A stretch of DNA of 35,554 bases from Qipengyuania sp. (lineage in GTDB: Bacteria; Pseudomonadota; Alphaproteobacteria; Sphingomonadales; Sphingomonadaceae): positions 1 to 35,554 of the forward strand of contig JAIETR010000069.1 in NCBI GenBank assembly GCA_019745075.1. Direction: 5' to 3'. Made by a program: the position numbers and the translations under genes. Of this stretch, positions 25,255 through 32,867 are shown one piece after another. The notes below the pieces were generated by a model. It was not told where the DNA came from. It did not search any database and saw only the letters and a list, made by a program, of their open reading frames with translations. Position 1 is the stretch's first letter. The number at the start of each line of letters is the position of its first letter.

Positions 25255-25272
25255 ATCCTGTCGGGCGCACCA
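25255..25272 (+). repeat. 18-bp copy of the tRNA-Arg 3' end
   Basis: ATCCTGTCGGGCGCACCA is identical to the last 18 bases of the intact tRNA (25146-25163), 109 bp downstream. Duplicated tRNA 3' ends mark attachment sites of integrated elements, but no integrase is nearby and the interval is only about 90 bp of non-coding sequence. It could equally be a remnant of a third tandem tRNA copy. Confidence 0.85.
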
Positions 25273-25283
25273 CCTCGCCCCGC

Positions 25284-26036
25284 TCACCCTTGAGGCGACT
25301 TCCCGCCTTGTGCATGAAGCTCGGCGACGAGTTCGTCCGGGCATCCGCCGCATTCCCGATTTGCCGGCACGGCGACGTCGATCTTCCTGGGGTAGGGGAG
25401 GTCGAGCCCCGCCATGATCGCCCTGAACTGTTCCAGCGTCACGTCCTGACCCAGGCGCGGGTTCCGCGCGGATTCCTGGGCCACCGAGGAGACGCGCCTG
25501 CCGTTGTAATCATGCGCCGGGTAGACGAGCGTCTCCGGCGGCAGGGTGAAGATTCGCTCGCGCACAGAGCGGTATAGCGCATCGGCATCGCCATTCTGGA
25601 AGTCGGTTCGTCCGCAGCCGTCGATCAGCAGCGCGTCGCCGGTGAATATCGCGGGCGTGCCGCCTTCGTCGATGAGGTAGGCGTGATGGGTGTCGGTGTG
25701 GCCCGGAGTGAAAACCGGCTGAAGCAGCATCTTTCCCACCGCCAGCGGCCGCTCCTCCGACACATGGACATCGGCGCATGCGAGCGCGTCGGCGGCTGGA
25801 TAGGCCACCTTGCATCCGCTCAGCGCGCGCATCCGGCACGCCGCGGTGATGTGGTCGGCGTGGATATGCGTGTCGAGGGTGTAGGCGAGATTCAGGCCCA
25901 GCTCCGCGAGCACGGCGAGATCGCGTTCGCAGGTTTCCACCACCGGATCCACGAGCACCGCGTCGCGCGTCTGCGAACAGGCGACGAGGTAGGTGAAGGT
26001 GGAGGATTCGGGTTCGAACAGCTGGCGGAAGATCAT
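25284..26036 (-). CDS. Persulfide dioxygenase (ETHE1-type MBL-fold)
   Basis: Oxidises glutathione persulfide to sulfite, a step in sulfide detoxification. The 250-residue metallo-beta-lactamase-fold protein has HIHADH at 57-62, His113 in TPGHTDTH and Asp134 in FTGDALLIDGCGRTDFQNGD. The GRTDFQ block is a hallmark of the ETHE1/Blh group and the mono-iron site residues (first His, His113, Asp134) are present. The 3' part carries CGGCPDEL, a possible thiol site. Its start lies 7 bp after the stop of the DUF442 gene, so they form an operon. An alternative is generic hydroxyacylglutathione hydrolase, less likely given GRTDFQ. Confidence 0.9.
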   Translation of the reverse strand: MIFRQLFEPESSTFTYLVACSQTRDAVLVDPVVETCERDLAVLAELGLNLAYTLDTHIHADHITAACRMRALSGCKVAYPAADALACADVHVSEERPLAVGKMLLQPVFTPGHTDTHHAYLIDEGGTPAIFTGDALLIDGCGRTDFQNGDADALYRSVRERIFTLPPETLVYPAHDYNGRRVSSVAQESARNPRLGQDVTLEQFRAIMAGLDLPYPRKIDVAVPANRECGGCPDELVAELHAQGGKSPQG

Positions 26037-26043
26037 TGCCCGG

Positions 26044-26475
26044 TCACCGGGGATCGTCGGGCATCATGGCGCGGAGCCGTGCCTCCGGCAGGTCGATGCC
26101 GCTCGCCCGGACAGCTTCCAGGCCCGCCGACAGACGATCTTCGCCGCGCGCGGCGATCGTCATGAGCCCGGCGCGCTTCCCGCTCGCGCAGTGAATGGCC
26201 ACCGGCTTGGGCAGCCGGTCGAGCTTCTCACGGAACGCGCGCACTGTGTCCGGCCCAAGTTCGTCGGGCCTGACGGGGAAATGAAGATAGGCCAGGCCCC
26301 GGCGCTCGGCCTCCTCCCCTTCGCGCGCGGGGCTCAACGCCTGATCCGCCTCGCCCGCGTCGCGCAAGTTCACGAGCGACCGGAAACCGCGCCGCCGGAG
26401 GAAATCCAGGTCCGCGGCGCCCGGCGCGTCGGGAGCGATGGCGTGCTCCCGGTCGAGTTCGATCAATCTGGTCAT
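26044..26475 (-). CDS. DUF442 / Blh N-domain-like phosphatase or sulfurtransferase
   Basis: A 143-residue protein with a dual-specificity-phosphatase-like fold: SLVNLRDAGEAD, then YLHFPVRPDEL and the active-site loop HCASGKRAG (Cys96, Arg101). The spacing Cys-x4-Arg matches the family of Blh N-domains and sulfur-transfer proteins rather than classical Cys-x5-Arg phosphatases. In several proteobacteria such a domain is fused or adjacent to a persulfide dioxygenase under the sulfide-sensing repressor BigR. Here the two are separate adjacent genes. No regulator gene is visible. Confidence 0.82.
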   Translation of the reverse strand: MTRLIELDREHAIAPDAPGAADLDFLRRRGFRSLVNLRDAGEADQALSPAREGEEAERRGLAYLHFPVRPDELGPDTVRAFREKLDRLPKPVAIHCASGKRAGLMTIAARGEDRLSAGLEAVRASGIDLPEARLRAMMPDDPR

Positions 26476-26571
26476 GCGTCAACCTCGTCTCGCCTATCGC
26501 CTGATCGACAAACCCCGGGCCCGCGGAGGTGTTCCTCGCCAAAAGCGGGCGCGGACGCCTGCGCTTGCTTG

Positions 26572-27144
26572 TTAGCCCTTGCCGTGCCCCGCGCGCGCAA
26601 GCTCATGGAGCCAGGCGGCGTGCTGGGGGGCTTTCTTGGTCTTCGACCATTCGTCGAGCATCAGCGGGGCGACGCGCTTCAGCTCGGCATATTGCTCCGC
26701 CGTGCCGATGTCGGCGGCGAGCTCGACGCGGTGGCCGTTGGGGTCGAAGAAATAGATCGACTTGAAGATGCCGTGATGGGTGGGGCCGAGCACCTCGACG
26801 CCCTCCGCCTCGATGTGCGCTTTGGCCGCGAGCAGTTCTTTTTCGGAGCCGACCCTCAAGGCGAGGTGCTGGACCCACTCCGGCGTGTTTTCGTCGCGGC
26901 CCATGTCCTTCTGGTTGGGCAGATCGAAGAAGGCGAGGACATTGCCGTTCCCGGCGTCGAGGAAGACATGCATGTAGGGATCGTATTCGCCGGTCGAGGG
27001 CACGTGGTCCTCGGCGAAGGCGGTGGTGTAGTCCATGCCGAGCACACGGCCGTACCACTCCACCGTTTCCTTGGCGTCCCTGCAGCGATAGGCGGTGTGG
27101 TGAATGCCGCCGAGCTTCACGGGGTGGGAGACTGTGTCACTCAT
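26572..27144 (-). CDS. VOC (glyoxalase/dioxygenase) family protein
   Basis: A 190-residue vicinal-oxygen-chelate protein: GGIHHTAYRCRDAKETVEWYGRVLGMDYT carries the first metal histidine, and the later blocks PEWVQHLALRV and YFFDPNGHRVEL supply a His and a Glu. The exact substrate is unknown. It lies downstream of HPPD on the same strand, 102 bp apart with a palindromic repeat between, so a role in tyrosine or aromatic breakdown is possible. I chose ATG 27142-27144; an in-frame opening further upstream reads into the palindromic repeat and is rejected. Confidence 0.88.
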   Translation of the reverse strand: MSDTVSHPVKLGGIHHTAYRCRDAKETVEWYGRVLGMDYTTAFAEDHVPSTGEYDPYMHVFLDAGNGNVLAFFDLPNQKDMGRDENTPEWVQHLALRVGSEKELLAAKAHIEAEGVEVLGPTHHGIFKSIYFFDPNGHRVELAADIGTAEQYAELKRVAPLMLDEWSKTKKAPQHAAWLHELARAGHGKG

Positions 27145-27153
27145 ATCCAAACT

Positions 27154-27233
27154 CCGCTCGTCCTGAGCTTGTCGAAGGACGCTTCGCAACCGTTCCGCCA
27201 AACGTGCTTCGACAAGCTCAGCACGAGCGGGAC
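27154..27233. repeat. Palindromic repeat between HPPD and VOC genes
   Basis: Arms at 27154-27180 and 27204-27233 are inverted copies sharing CTGAGCTTGTCGAAG. The same family occurs at 13731-13811. The element fills most of the 102-bp intergenic gap. Confidence 0.85.
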
Positions 27234-27246
27234 TTGAGGCATTGGC

Positions 27247-28368
27247 TTAGGCAGGTTCCTCGACCCCCTCGGCTTCGCTCGGGACAGGCTTCAACGCCCC
27301 GCGCTTGATCTGGTCGCGCTCCATGCTTTCGAACAGCGCCTTGAAGTTGCCCTCGCCGAAGCCTTCGTCGCCCTTGCGCTGGATGAATTCGAAGAACACC
27401 GGCCCGACCTGCGCCTCGGCGAAGATCTGGAGCAGCAGGCGGGCCTGGCCGCCCTCGGTCGTGCCGTCGAGAAGGATGCCGCGCATCCTGAGCTGCTCGG
27501 CGTCCTCGCCGTGATTTGGCAGGCGCTCGGGCAGCATTTCGTAATAGGTCTCGGGCGGCGCGGTCATGAAGGGCACGCCCAATGCCTTGAGCTTGTCCCA
27601 GGCGGCGGTGAGATCGTCGCAAATCAGCGCGATGTGCTGGATGCCCTCGCCGTTGAATTGCTTGAGGAACTCCTCGATCTGGCCCTTTCCGCCTTCGCCT
27701 TCCTCGTTGAGCGGGATGCGGATCTTGCCGTCGGGCGCGGTCAGCGCCTTGGAGGTGAGGCCGGTGTATTCGCCCTTGATGTCGAAGAAGCGGATCTCGC
27801 GGAAGTTGAACAGCGTCTCGTAATAGTCCGCCCAGTACTTCATGCGGCCGTTGTAGACGTTGTGCGTGAGGTGATCGATGCGGTCGAAGCCCGCGCCCGC
27901 GGGGTGACGATCGACGCCAGGCAGATATTCGAAATCGATGTCGTAGATCGAAAGACCTTCACCGTTCTCGTCGGCATAGCGATCGACCAGATAGACGATC
28001 GCCCCGCCGATGCCGCGGATCGCGGGCAGACGCAGCTCCATCGGGCCGGTCTCGACCTGCACCGGCTCGGCGCCGCGTTCGAGCAGCAAATCATAGGCCT
28101 GGCGGGCGTTCCTCACACGGAAGCCCATGCCGCAGGCGCTGGGCCCGTGCTCGCGGGCAAAGTACCAGGCGGCGCTCCTGGGTTCGTAATTGAGGATGAG
28201 GTTGATCTGGCCCTGGCGCCAGAGCTGCACGTCCTTGCCGCGGTGGCTGGCGATGTGGGTGAAGCCCATGGTCCGGAACACCCGCTCGATCGTGCCTTTT
28301 TCCGGCGCGCAGAACTCGACGAATTCGAAGCCGTCGAGTCCGACGGGGTTTTCGAACAGATCGGCCAT
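27247..28368 (-). CDS. hpd: 4-Hydroxyphenylpyruvate dioxygenase
   Basis: Converts 4-hydroxyphenylpyruvate to homogentisate in tyrosine breakdown. The 373-residue protein has the iron ligands His166 ([10 protein letters not shown]), His245 ([11 protein letters not shown]) and Glu327 ([30 protein letters not shown]). The family normally ends soon after the ERDQ block. Here about 14 residues follow ([13 protein letters not shown]), read from a palindromic repeat that has entered the 3' end. ATG 28366-28368 follows GAGAGG. A promoter and an overlapping inverted-repeat operator candidate lie just upstream. The downstream VOC gene is probably co-transcribed. Confidence 0.96.
   Translation of the reverse strand: MADLFENPVGLDGFEFVEFCAPEKGTIERVFRTMGFTHIASHRGKDVQLWRQGQINLILNYEPRSAAWYFAREHGPSACGMGFRVRNARQAYDLLLERGAEPVQVETGPMELRLPAIRGIGGAIVYLVDRYADENGEGLSIYDIDFEYLPGVDRHPAGAGFDRIDHLTHNVYNGRMKYWADYYETLFNFREIRFFDIKGEYTGLTSKALTAPDGKIRIPLNEEGEGGKGQIEEFLKQFNGEGIQHIALICDDLTAAWDKLKALGVPFMTAPPETYYEMLPERLPNHGEDAEQLRMRGILLDGTTEGGQARLLLQIFAEAQVGPVFFEFIQRKGDEGFGEGNFKALFESMERDQIKRGALKPVPSEAEGVEEPA
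27260..27291. repeat. Palindromic-repeat half inside the HPPD 3' end
   Basis: CCTCGGCTTCGCTCGGGAC (27267-27285) matches 18 of 19 bases of the repeat arm at 20586-20604. It is translated as the C-terminal tail of HPPD. Confidence 0.85.
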
Positions 28369-28390
28369 GGTTGTTCCTCTCGCCCTGATG

Positions 28391-28404
28391 GTTACAATGG
28401 AAAC
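28391..28404 (-). promoter_or_regulatory. Putative operator at the HPPD transcription start
   Basis: The minus strand reads GTTTC-CATT-GTAAC, an imperfect inverted repeat directly after the -10 element. A repressor bound here would block transcription start. MarR-like regulators control tyrosine breakdown genes in some bacteria; none is encoded nearby. Confidence 0.45.
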
Positions 28405-28433
28405 TAATTACGCCAGTGCACCGCCGTCGTCAA
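28405..28433 (-). promoter_or_regulatory. Promoter of the HPPD gene
   Basis: Minus strand TTGACG (28428-28433), 17-bp spacer, TAATTA (28405-28410), about 37 bp upstream of the ATG. It is a strong match to the housekeeping consensus, with a leader of about 30 nt. Confidence 0.7.
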
Positions 28434-28533
28434 GTTAAACGATTTCGCGGATGGCCGGTTTCCGGGCGCAGTCAGCCGCAAATGGGCCGGCGGGGCTTGC
28501 CAGCGGACTCGAAGTGTGATTCCTGCCTTAACC

Positions 28534-28854
28534 ATGGCTCGCAAACGCCTCGACAACCGCCGTTTCCGACTGCCCGCGCGCCGCAGCGAGGCGGCGGCGC
28601 TGATCGCGCTGCTGGCGATGGCCGGCCTCGCGATCGCCGGTCCATCCGGCCTGTTCGCCTGGAGCGAGAACCTGCGCATGCGCGATGTCCGCGAGACCCG
28701 CCTCGCCAAGCTCCAGATCGAGCGCGATCATTTGCGCAACCGGGTCGAACTGCTCGACCCCGCACAGGCCGATCCCGATCTGGCCGGCGAGCTGGTGCGC
28801 AGCCAGATGGGCGTGGTCCACCCCGACGAGGTCGTCGTCAAGCTCGCCGACTGA
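28534..28854 (+). CDS. ftsB: Septum formation initiator (FtsB/DivIC family)
   Basis: A 106-residue bitopic divisome protein: basic cytoplasmic start (MARKRLDNRRFRLPARR), one membrane helix (about 20-43), then a coiled-coil (ENLRMRDVRETRLAKLQIERDHLRNRVELL) and a short periplasmic end. It bridges FtsL and FtsQ in cell division. ATG 28534 is chosen over an in-frame GTG at 28516. It lies upstream of pdhA, an order common in alphaproteobacteria. Confidence 0.9.
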   Translation: MARKRLDNRRFRLPARRSEAAALIALLAMAGLAIAGPSGLFAWSENLRMRDVRETRLAKLQIERDHLRNRVELLDPAQADPDLAGELVRSQMGVVHPDEVVVKLAD

Positions 28855-28978
28855 GCGCATTTCCGTAGCGTTTTCGAGAGCGGTGGGACCCGTTGCGTCG
28901 CCAACGCGCTTGTGCCTATAGGCGCACGCGAACGCCCGCCTGACCATCCCTGGCGGCGAGCCCACAGAGGATGCGATC

Positions 28979-30046
28979 TTGGCCAAAGCCCTCCGCAGCA
29001 AGAAATCCGAAACCGCGCCTGCGGACCAGTTCATTCTCCACAGCCTGCAGCAAGCGCACGAGGCGAAGCGCAGCTACCACGCCACCACCGAGCAGATGCT
29101 CGATTTCTACGAGCAAATGCTGCTCATCCGCCGCTTCGAGGAGCGCGCGGGGCAGCTCTACGGGCTCGGCCTGATCGGCGGCTTCTGCCACCTCTATATC
29201 GGGCAGGAGGCGGTCGCGGTCGGTCTGCAATCCGCGCTAAAGGAAGGGCTCGACAGCGTCATCACCGGCTACCGCGACCACGGCCACATGCTCGCCTATG
29301 GCATCGATCCCAAGGTCATCATGGCCGAGCTGACCGGCCGCCAGGCGGGGATTTCCAAGGGCAAGGGCGGGTCGATGCACATGTTCTCGACAAGCCACAA
29401 ATTCTACGGCGGGCACGGCATCGTCGGCGCGCAGGTGGCGCTCGGCGGGGGGCTCGCGCTGGCGCACCAGTACCGCGGCGATGGCGGGCTGTGCCTCGCC
29501 TATTTCGGGGACGGCGCGGCCAACCAGGGCCAGGTCTACGAGACCTTCAACATGGCCTCGCTGTGGAAGCTGCCGATCGTCTTCGCGATCGAGAACAACC
29601 AGTATGCGATGGGCACCAGCACCGCGCGTTCGAGCGCCGAGACCGAGTTCTACCGCCGCGGCACGGCCTTCCGTATCCCCGGCATGGACGTGAACGGCAT
29701 GGACGTGCTCGAAGTGCGCCAGGCGGCCGAGATCGCGTTCAGGCATGTGCGCGAGGGCAACGGGCCGGTGCTGATGGAGCTGAACACCTATCGCTACCGC
29801 GGCCACTCGATGTCCGACCCGGCGAAATACCGCACCCGCGAGGAGGTGCAGGACATGCGCGAGCACCGCGACCCGATCGAGGCCCTGAAGAAGCTGCTGA
29901 TCGAAAAGGGCAAGAGCGAGGACGAGTTGAAGGATATCGACAAGCGCATCCGCGCCGCCGTTTCGCAAGCCGCCGACTTCGCCGAAAGCTCGCCCGAGCC
30001 GGAGCCCAGCGAACTCTACACCGACGTGCTGGTGGAGTCCTATTGA
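28979..30046 (+). CDS. pdhA: Pyruvate dehydrogenase E1 component, alpha subunit
   Basis: Decarboxylates pyruvate on thiamine diphosphate together with PdhB. The 355-residue protein has the family blocks [14 protein letters not shown], the phosphorylation-loop-like [13 protein letters not shown], and the thiamine diphosphate motif GDGAANQG (177-184) ending in ENN (205-207). Translation starts at TTG 28979; AGAGG lies 9 bases upstream, and the nearby ATG at 28971 is in a different frame. Its TGA overlaps the pdhB ATG (TGATG), so the subunits are coupled. Confidence 0.97.
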   Translation: MAKALRSKKSETAPADQFILHSLQQAHEAKRSYHATTEQMLDFYEQMLLIRRFEERAGQLYGLGLIGGFCHLYIGQEAVAVGLQSALKEGLDSVITGYRDHGHMLAYGIDPKVIMAELTGRQAGISKGKGGSMHMFSTSHKFYGGHGIVGAQVALGGGLALAHQYRGDGGLCLAYFGDGAANQGQVYETFNMASLWKLPIVFAIENNQYAMGTSTARSSAETEFYRRGTAFRIPGMDVNGMDVLEVRQAAEIAFRHVREGNGPVLMELNTYRYRGHSMSDPAKYRTREEVQDMREHRDPIEALKKLLIEKGKSEDELKDIDKRIRAAVSQAADFAESSPEPEPSELYTDVLVESY

Positions 30047-31479
30047 TGGGTATCGAGCTCAAGATGCCGGCGCTGTCCCCCACGATGGAGGAGGGGACGA
30101 TCGCCAAATGGCTCAAGCAGGAAGGCGACAGCATCGCCGCCGGCGACATCATCGCCGAGATCGAGACCGACAAGGCGACGATGGAGTTCGAGGCGGTCGA
30201 CGAAGGCACGCTCGGCAAGATTCTGATCGCCGAGGGGACCGAAGGGGTGAAGGTCGGCACGGTGATCGCGACCATGGCGGGCGAGGGCGGGGATGCCTCC
30301 GCGGATATCAGCCGCGCCCCCGCGGAGGCGGGGGCCTCAGGCGGTGGGGAGCCTTCGCACGAGGTCCCCGCCTTCGCGGGGACTCAGCAAAAAGACGAGG
30401 GCGATGGCGAGAAGGCCGCCGCACCGGGCGGCGCTGCGCAGCTCGCCGCCAGCGCCAAGGCCGCGCGCGATCCCGAGATTCCCGCCGGCACGGCGATGAA
30501 GACCGTCACGGTGCGCGAGGCGCTGCGCGATGCGATGGCCGAGGAAATGCGCGCCGACGAGCGCGTCTTCGTGATGGGCGAGGAAGTCGCGCAGTACCAG
30601 GGCGCCTACAAGGTGACGCAGGGCCTGCTCGACGAATTCGGGCCCAGGCGCGTGATCGACACGCCGATCACCGAATATGGCTTCGCCGGCATCGGCACCG
30701 GCGCGGCGATGGGCGGATTGAAGCCGGTCGTCGAGTTCATGACCTTCAACTTCGCCATGCAGGCGATCGATCACATCGTCAATTCGGCCGCCAAGACCAA
30801 TTACATGAGCGGCGGCCAGATGCGCTGCCCGGTGGTGTTCCGCGGACCCAACGCCGCCGCCAGCCGCGTCGGCGCGCAGCACAGCCAGAACTACGGCCCG
30901 TGGTACGCCAGTGTTCCGGGCCTCATCGTGATCGCGCCCTATGACGCGGCCGACTGCAAGGGGCTTTTGAAGGCCGCGATCCGCAGCGAGGACCCGGTGG
31001 TCTTCCTCGAGAACGAGCTGGTCTACGGCCGCGGCTTCGAGGTTCCGGACACCGGCGACTGGGTACTGCCGATCGGCAAGGCCCGCATCGTGCGCGAGGG
31101 TTCGGACGTGACCATCGTCGCCTATTCGATCGCTGTGGGTCTGGCGCTGGAAGCCGCCGAGGAGCTGGCCGGCGAGGGCATCGAGGCCGAGGTCGTCGAC
31201 CTGCGCACCCTGCGCCCGCTCGACAAGCAGGCGATCCTCACCAGCCTGGCCAAGACCAACCGGTTGATCGTCGCCGAGGAGGGCTGGCCGACCTGCTCGA
31301 TCGCGTCCGAAGTGATGGCGATCTGCATGGAGGAAGGCTTCGACCACCTCGACGCGCCGGTGCTGCGCGTCACCGACGAGGACGTGCCTCTGCCCTATGC
31401 CGCGAACCTCGAAAAGGCCGCGCTTATCGACACGCCGCGGATCGTCGCGGCGGCAAAGAAGGTTTGCTACCGCGGCTGA
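30046..31479 (+). CDS. pdhB: Pyruvate dehydrogenase E1 component, beta subunit, with N-terminal lipoyl domain
   Basis: This 477-residue protein fuses a lipoyl domain (1-80; lipoylated Lys43 in [11 protein letters not shown]) to the E1 beta catalytic part (from about 150; [39 protein letters not shown], then transketolase C-domain [11 protein letters not shown]). Such fusions are typical of alphaproteobacteria. The linker contains two short inverted palindromes (30316-30383) read as [23 protein letters not shown], an in-frame repeat insertion. It is convergent with the Tad-like genes, separated by 21 bp holding a hairpin. E2 and E3 genes are not in the window. Confidence 0.97.
   Translation: MGIELKMPALSPTMEEGTIAKWLKQEGDSIAAGDIIAEIETDKATMEFEAVDEGTLGKILIAEGTEGVKVGTVIATMAGEGGDASADISRAPAEAGASGGGEPSHEVPAFAGTQQKDEGDGEKAAAPGGAAQLAASAKAARDPEIPAGTAMKTVTVREALRDAMAEEMRADERVFVMGEEVAQYQGAYKVTQGLLDEFGPRRVIDTPITEYGFAGIGTGAAMGGLKPVVEFMTFNFAMQAIDHIVNSAAKTNYMSGGQMRCPVVFRGPNAAASRVGAQHSQNYGPWYASVPGLIVIAPYDAADCKGLLKAAIRSEDPVVFLENELVYGRGFEVPDTGDWVLPIGKARIVREGSDVTIVAYSIAVGLALEAAEELAGEGIEAEVVDLRTLRPLDKQAILTSLAKTNRLIVAEEGWPTCSIASEVMAICMEEGFDHLDAPVLRVTDEDVPLPYAANLEKAALIDTPRIVAAAKKVCYRG
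30316..30383. repeat. Paired palindromes inserted in the pdhB linker
   Basis: GCCCCCGC-GGAG-GCGGGGGC (30316-30335) and GTCCCCGC-CTTC-GCGGGGAC (30364-30383) are 20-bp hairpins. One is nearly the reverse complement of the other, 28 bp apart. The frame is kept through both, and they encode part of the PdhB interdomain linker. Confidence 0.85.
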
Positions 31480-31480
31480 C

Positions 31481-31499
31481 GCCCCGGCGCCCCCGGGGC
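31481..31499. terminator. Bidirectional hairpin between pdhB and tad cluster
   Basis: A 7-bp stem (GCCCCGG with CCGGGGC, 5-nt loop) fills the 21 bp between the two convergent stop codons. No T-run follows, but position suggests a shared terminator. Confidence 0.55.
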
Positions 31500-31500
31500 T

Positions 31501-32229
31501 TCAGGTGAAACTGGTGTTGTAGACGTTGCACGCCGATTTGGTTGCGTACGGCGAGAAATTGTATATTCCGTTCGAATCCGGCCCACCCGTCAGATCGCGG
31601 TCGTCGCGCACATAGAACGCCGCCTCGCGCCGGATGGTGAACCTGCCCAGCGCCCATTCCCCGACCAGCGGCTCGTACTCGTAGGTCACCTCGGTGAAGA
31701 TGATCGCGCTGTTCGGCGCGGCCTTGACCTTGTTGGCGCCGGCGCCCATCCCCGTGAACCCGGGCGTGGTGCCCTCGGTCGCGCCCTCGGCGCCGTAGTT
31801 CGAGTTCTTGTTGAGCATGCCCTTGCAGCGCTGCCAGAAGATCTTCTGCTTGCTGGCGCCGTCCTGCTGCAGGCTGGAGACGACGATCCGCCCCTTGTCG
31901 AGAATGTTGAGGTTGCCGCCGCCCTGGATCTTGGCGCCGAGCAGCGCGTCGTTGATATCGACTTCGCGAAGCTGCGGCAGGGTCAATGGAACCGACTGTT
32001 TCGCGCGCGAGAGATTGTCCGCGACGGTCATGGCGATCTGGCTGACGCGCATATTGGCGATCGCCAGATTGGCGAGCTCGATCGAGCCGAAGGCAAGCAG
32101 CATCAGCACCGGCAGCGAATAGGCGAACTCGACCAGCATGACCGCGTCCTTGTTGCGCGCGAGGGCGCGCAAACTCCGGCGCCCGGTGCGAGCCACGCGA
32201 TCGGGTCCGTGCAGTCTCCGCGCGCTCAT
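31501..32229 (-). CDS. TadE-like pilus assembly protein (second copy)
   Basis: A 242-residue pseudopilin-like protein. After a basic start (MSARRLHGPDRVARTGRRSLRALARN), DAVMLVEFAYSLPVLMLLAFGSIELANLAIANMR is the TadE-type membrane helix with the conserved Glu. The usual Gly before the prepilin cleavage point is Ala here (DA-VMLVE). The remainder is a periplasmic or external domain with several cysteines near the end (SACNVYNTSFT). The ATG overlaps the previous TadE-like stop by 4 bp. It is the last gene of the tad-like operon. Confidence 0.83.
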   Translation of the reverse strand: MSARRLHGPDRVARTGRRSLRALARNKDAVMLVEFAYSLPVLMLLAFGSIELANLAIANMRVSQIAMTVADNLSRAKQSVPLTLPQLREVDINDALLGAKIQGGGNLNILDKGRIVVSSLQQDGASKQKIFWQRCKGMLNKNSNYGAEGATEGTTPGFTGMGAGANKVKAAPNSAIIFTEVTYEYEPLVGEWALGRFTIRREAAFYVRDDRDLTGGPDSNGIYNFSPYATKSACNVYNTSFT

Positions 32230-32867
32230 GTCGGGCAAATCCTCACCCCCACGCGGGTGGCCTGCGCGGAGAACGGCTGGTTGCGCAGGAACGTCGTCGC
32301 GTTGAGGGTGGTGCTGTCGGGCTGACCGATCATGCTCCAGAAGGGGAAGACGCGCTTGTAGGTGATCGACGCCCGGATCGAGACCACGTCCTGCGCGCCG
32401 CCGCGCCCCGCCACGCCGACATCCTGGTCCCATTGTGTGTTGCCGTTGCGATCGACGAAGCATTCGGTCGGATCGTAGCTGCCATTGCCGTTGGTATCGG
32501 TGAAGTCCTCGGGAAGGCCGATATCGTTGTAGTTCTGGTAATAGGTCGGATCGAGCGTGAAGCTGATAACCGTGCTCGGATCGCTCGAGGGCACGACATT
32601 GCGCACCTTGCGGTTCACATTGGCCTCGATGTCGGTCCACAGCGTGTTCTCGAGCGAGGCCTGGCGCGCCCCTTCCTGGACAGCGCCCTGAAGCGCGGAC
32701 TGGATGTAGAGGGCATAGCCCTGGTCGAAGATGCCCATCAGCAGGAGCAGGAAAACCGGCGCCACGAAGCCGAATTCGGTGATCGCGACCCCCTTCTCGT
32801 CGCGGGCCAGGCGGCGAAGCGCGCGCGAGCGCGGGCGAGGCCGAGGAGTTGGCGCTGCCCGGCTCAC
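32226..32867 (-). CDS. TadE-like pilus assembly protein with calcium-loop motifs
   Basis: A 213-residue protein starting at GTG 32865-32867, which overlaps the stop of the vWA gene (GTGA). The helix KGVAITEFGFVAPVFLLLLMGIFDQGYALY carries the Gly and Glu of the TadE/prepilin signature (G-VAITE). The external part contains two loops resembling calcium-binding EF-hand or dockerin sites: DTNGNGSYDPTE and DRNGNTQWDQD, about 14 residues apart. TadE-like pseudopilins assist Flp-type pilus assembly. A role for calcium is inference from the motif. Confidence 0.83.
   Translation of the reverse strand: MSRAAPTPRPRPRSRALRRLARDEKGVAITEFGFVAPVFLLLLMGIFDQGYALYIQSALQGAVQEGARQASLENTLWTDIEANVNRKVRNVVPSSDPSTVISFTLDPTYYQNYNDIGLPEDFTDTNGNGSYDPTECFVDRNGNTQWDQDVGVAGRGGAQDVVSIRASITYKRVFPFWSMIGQPDSTTLNATTFLRNQPFSAQATRVGVRICPT

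Noticed and set aside
25146..25272. Intact integrative element bounded by tRNA 3'-end repeats
   Set aside because: Only about 90 bp of non-coding sequence lies between the copies and no integrase is present; kept only as a possible scar.
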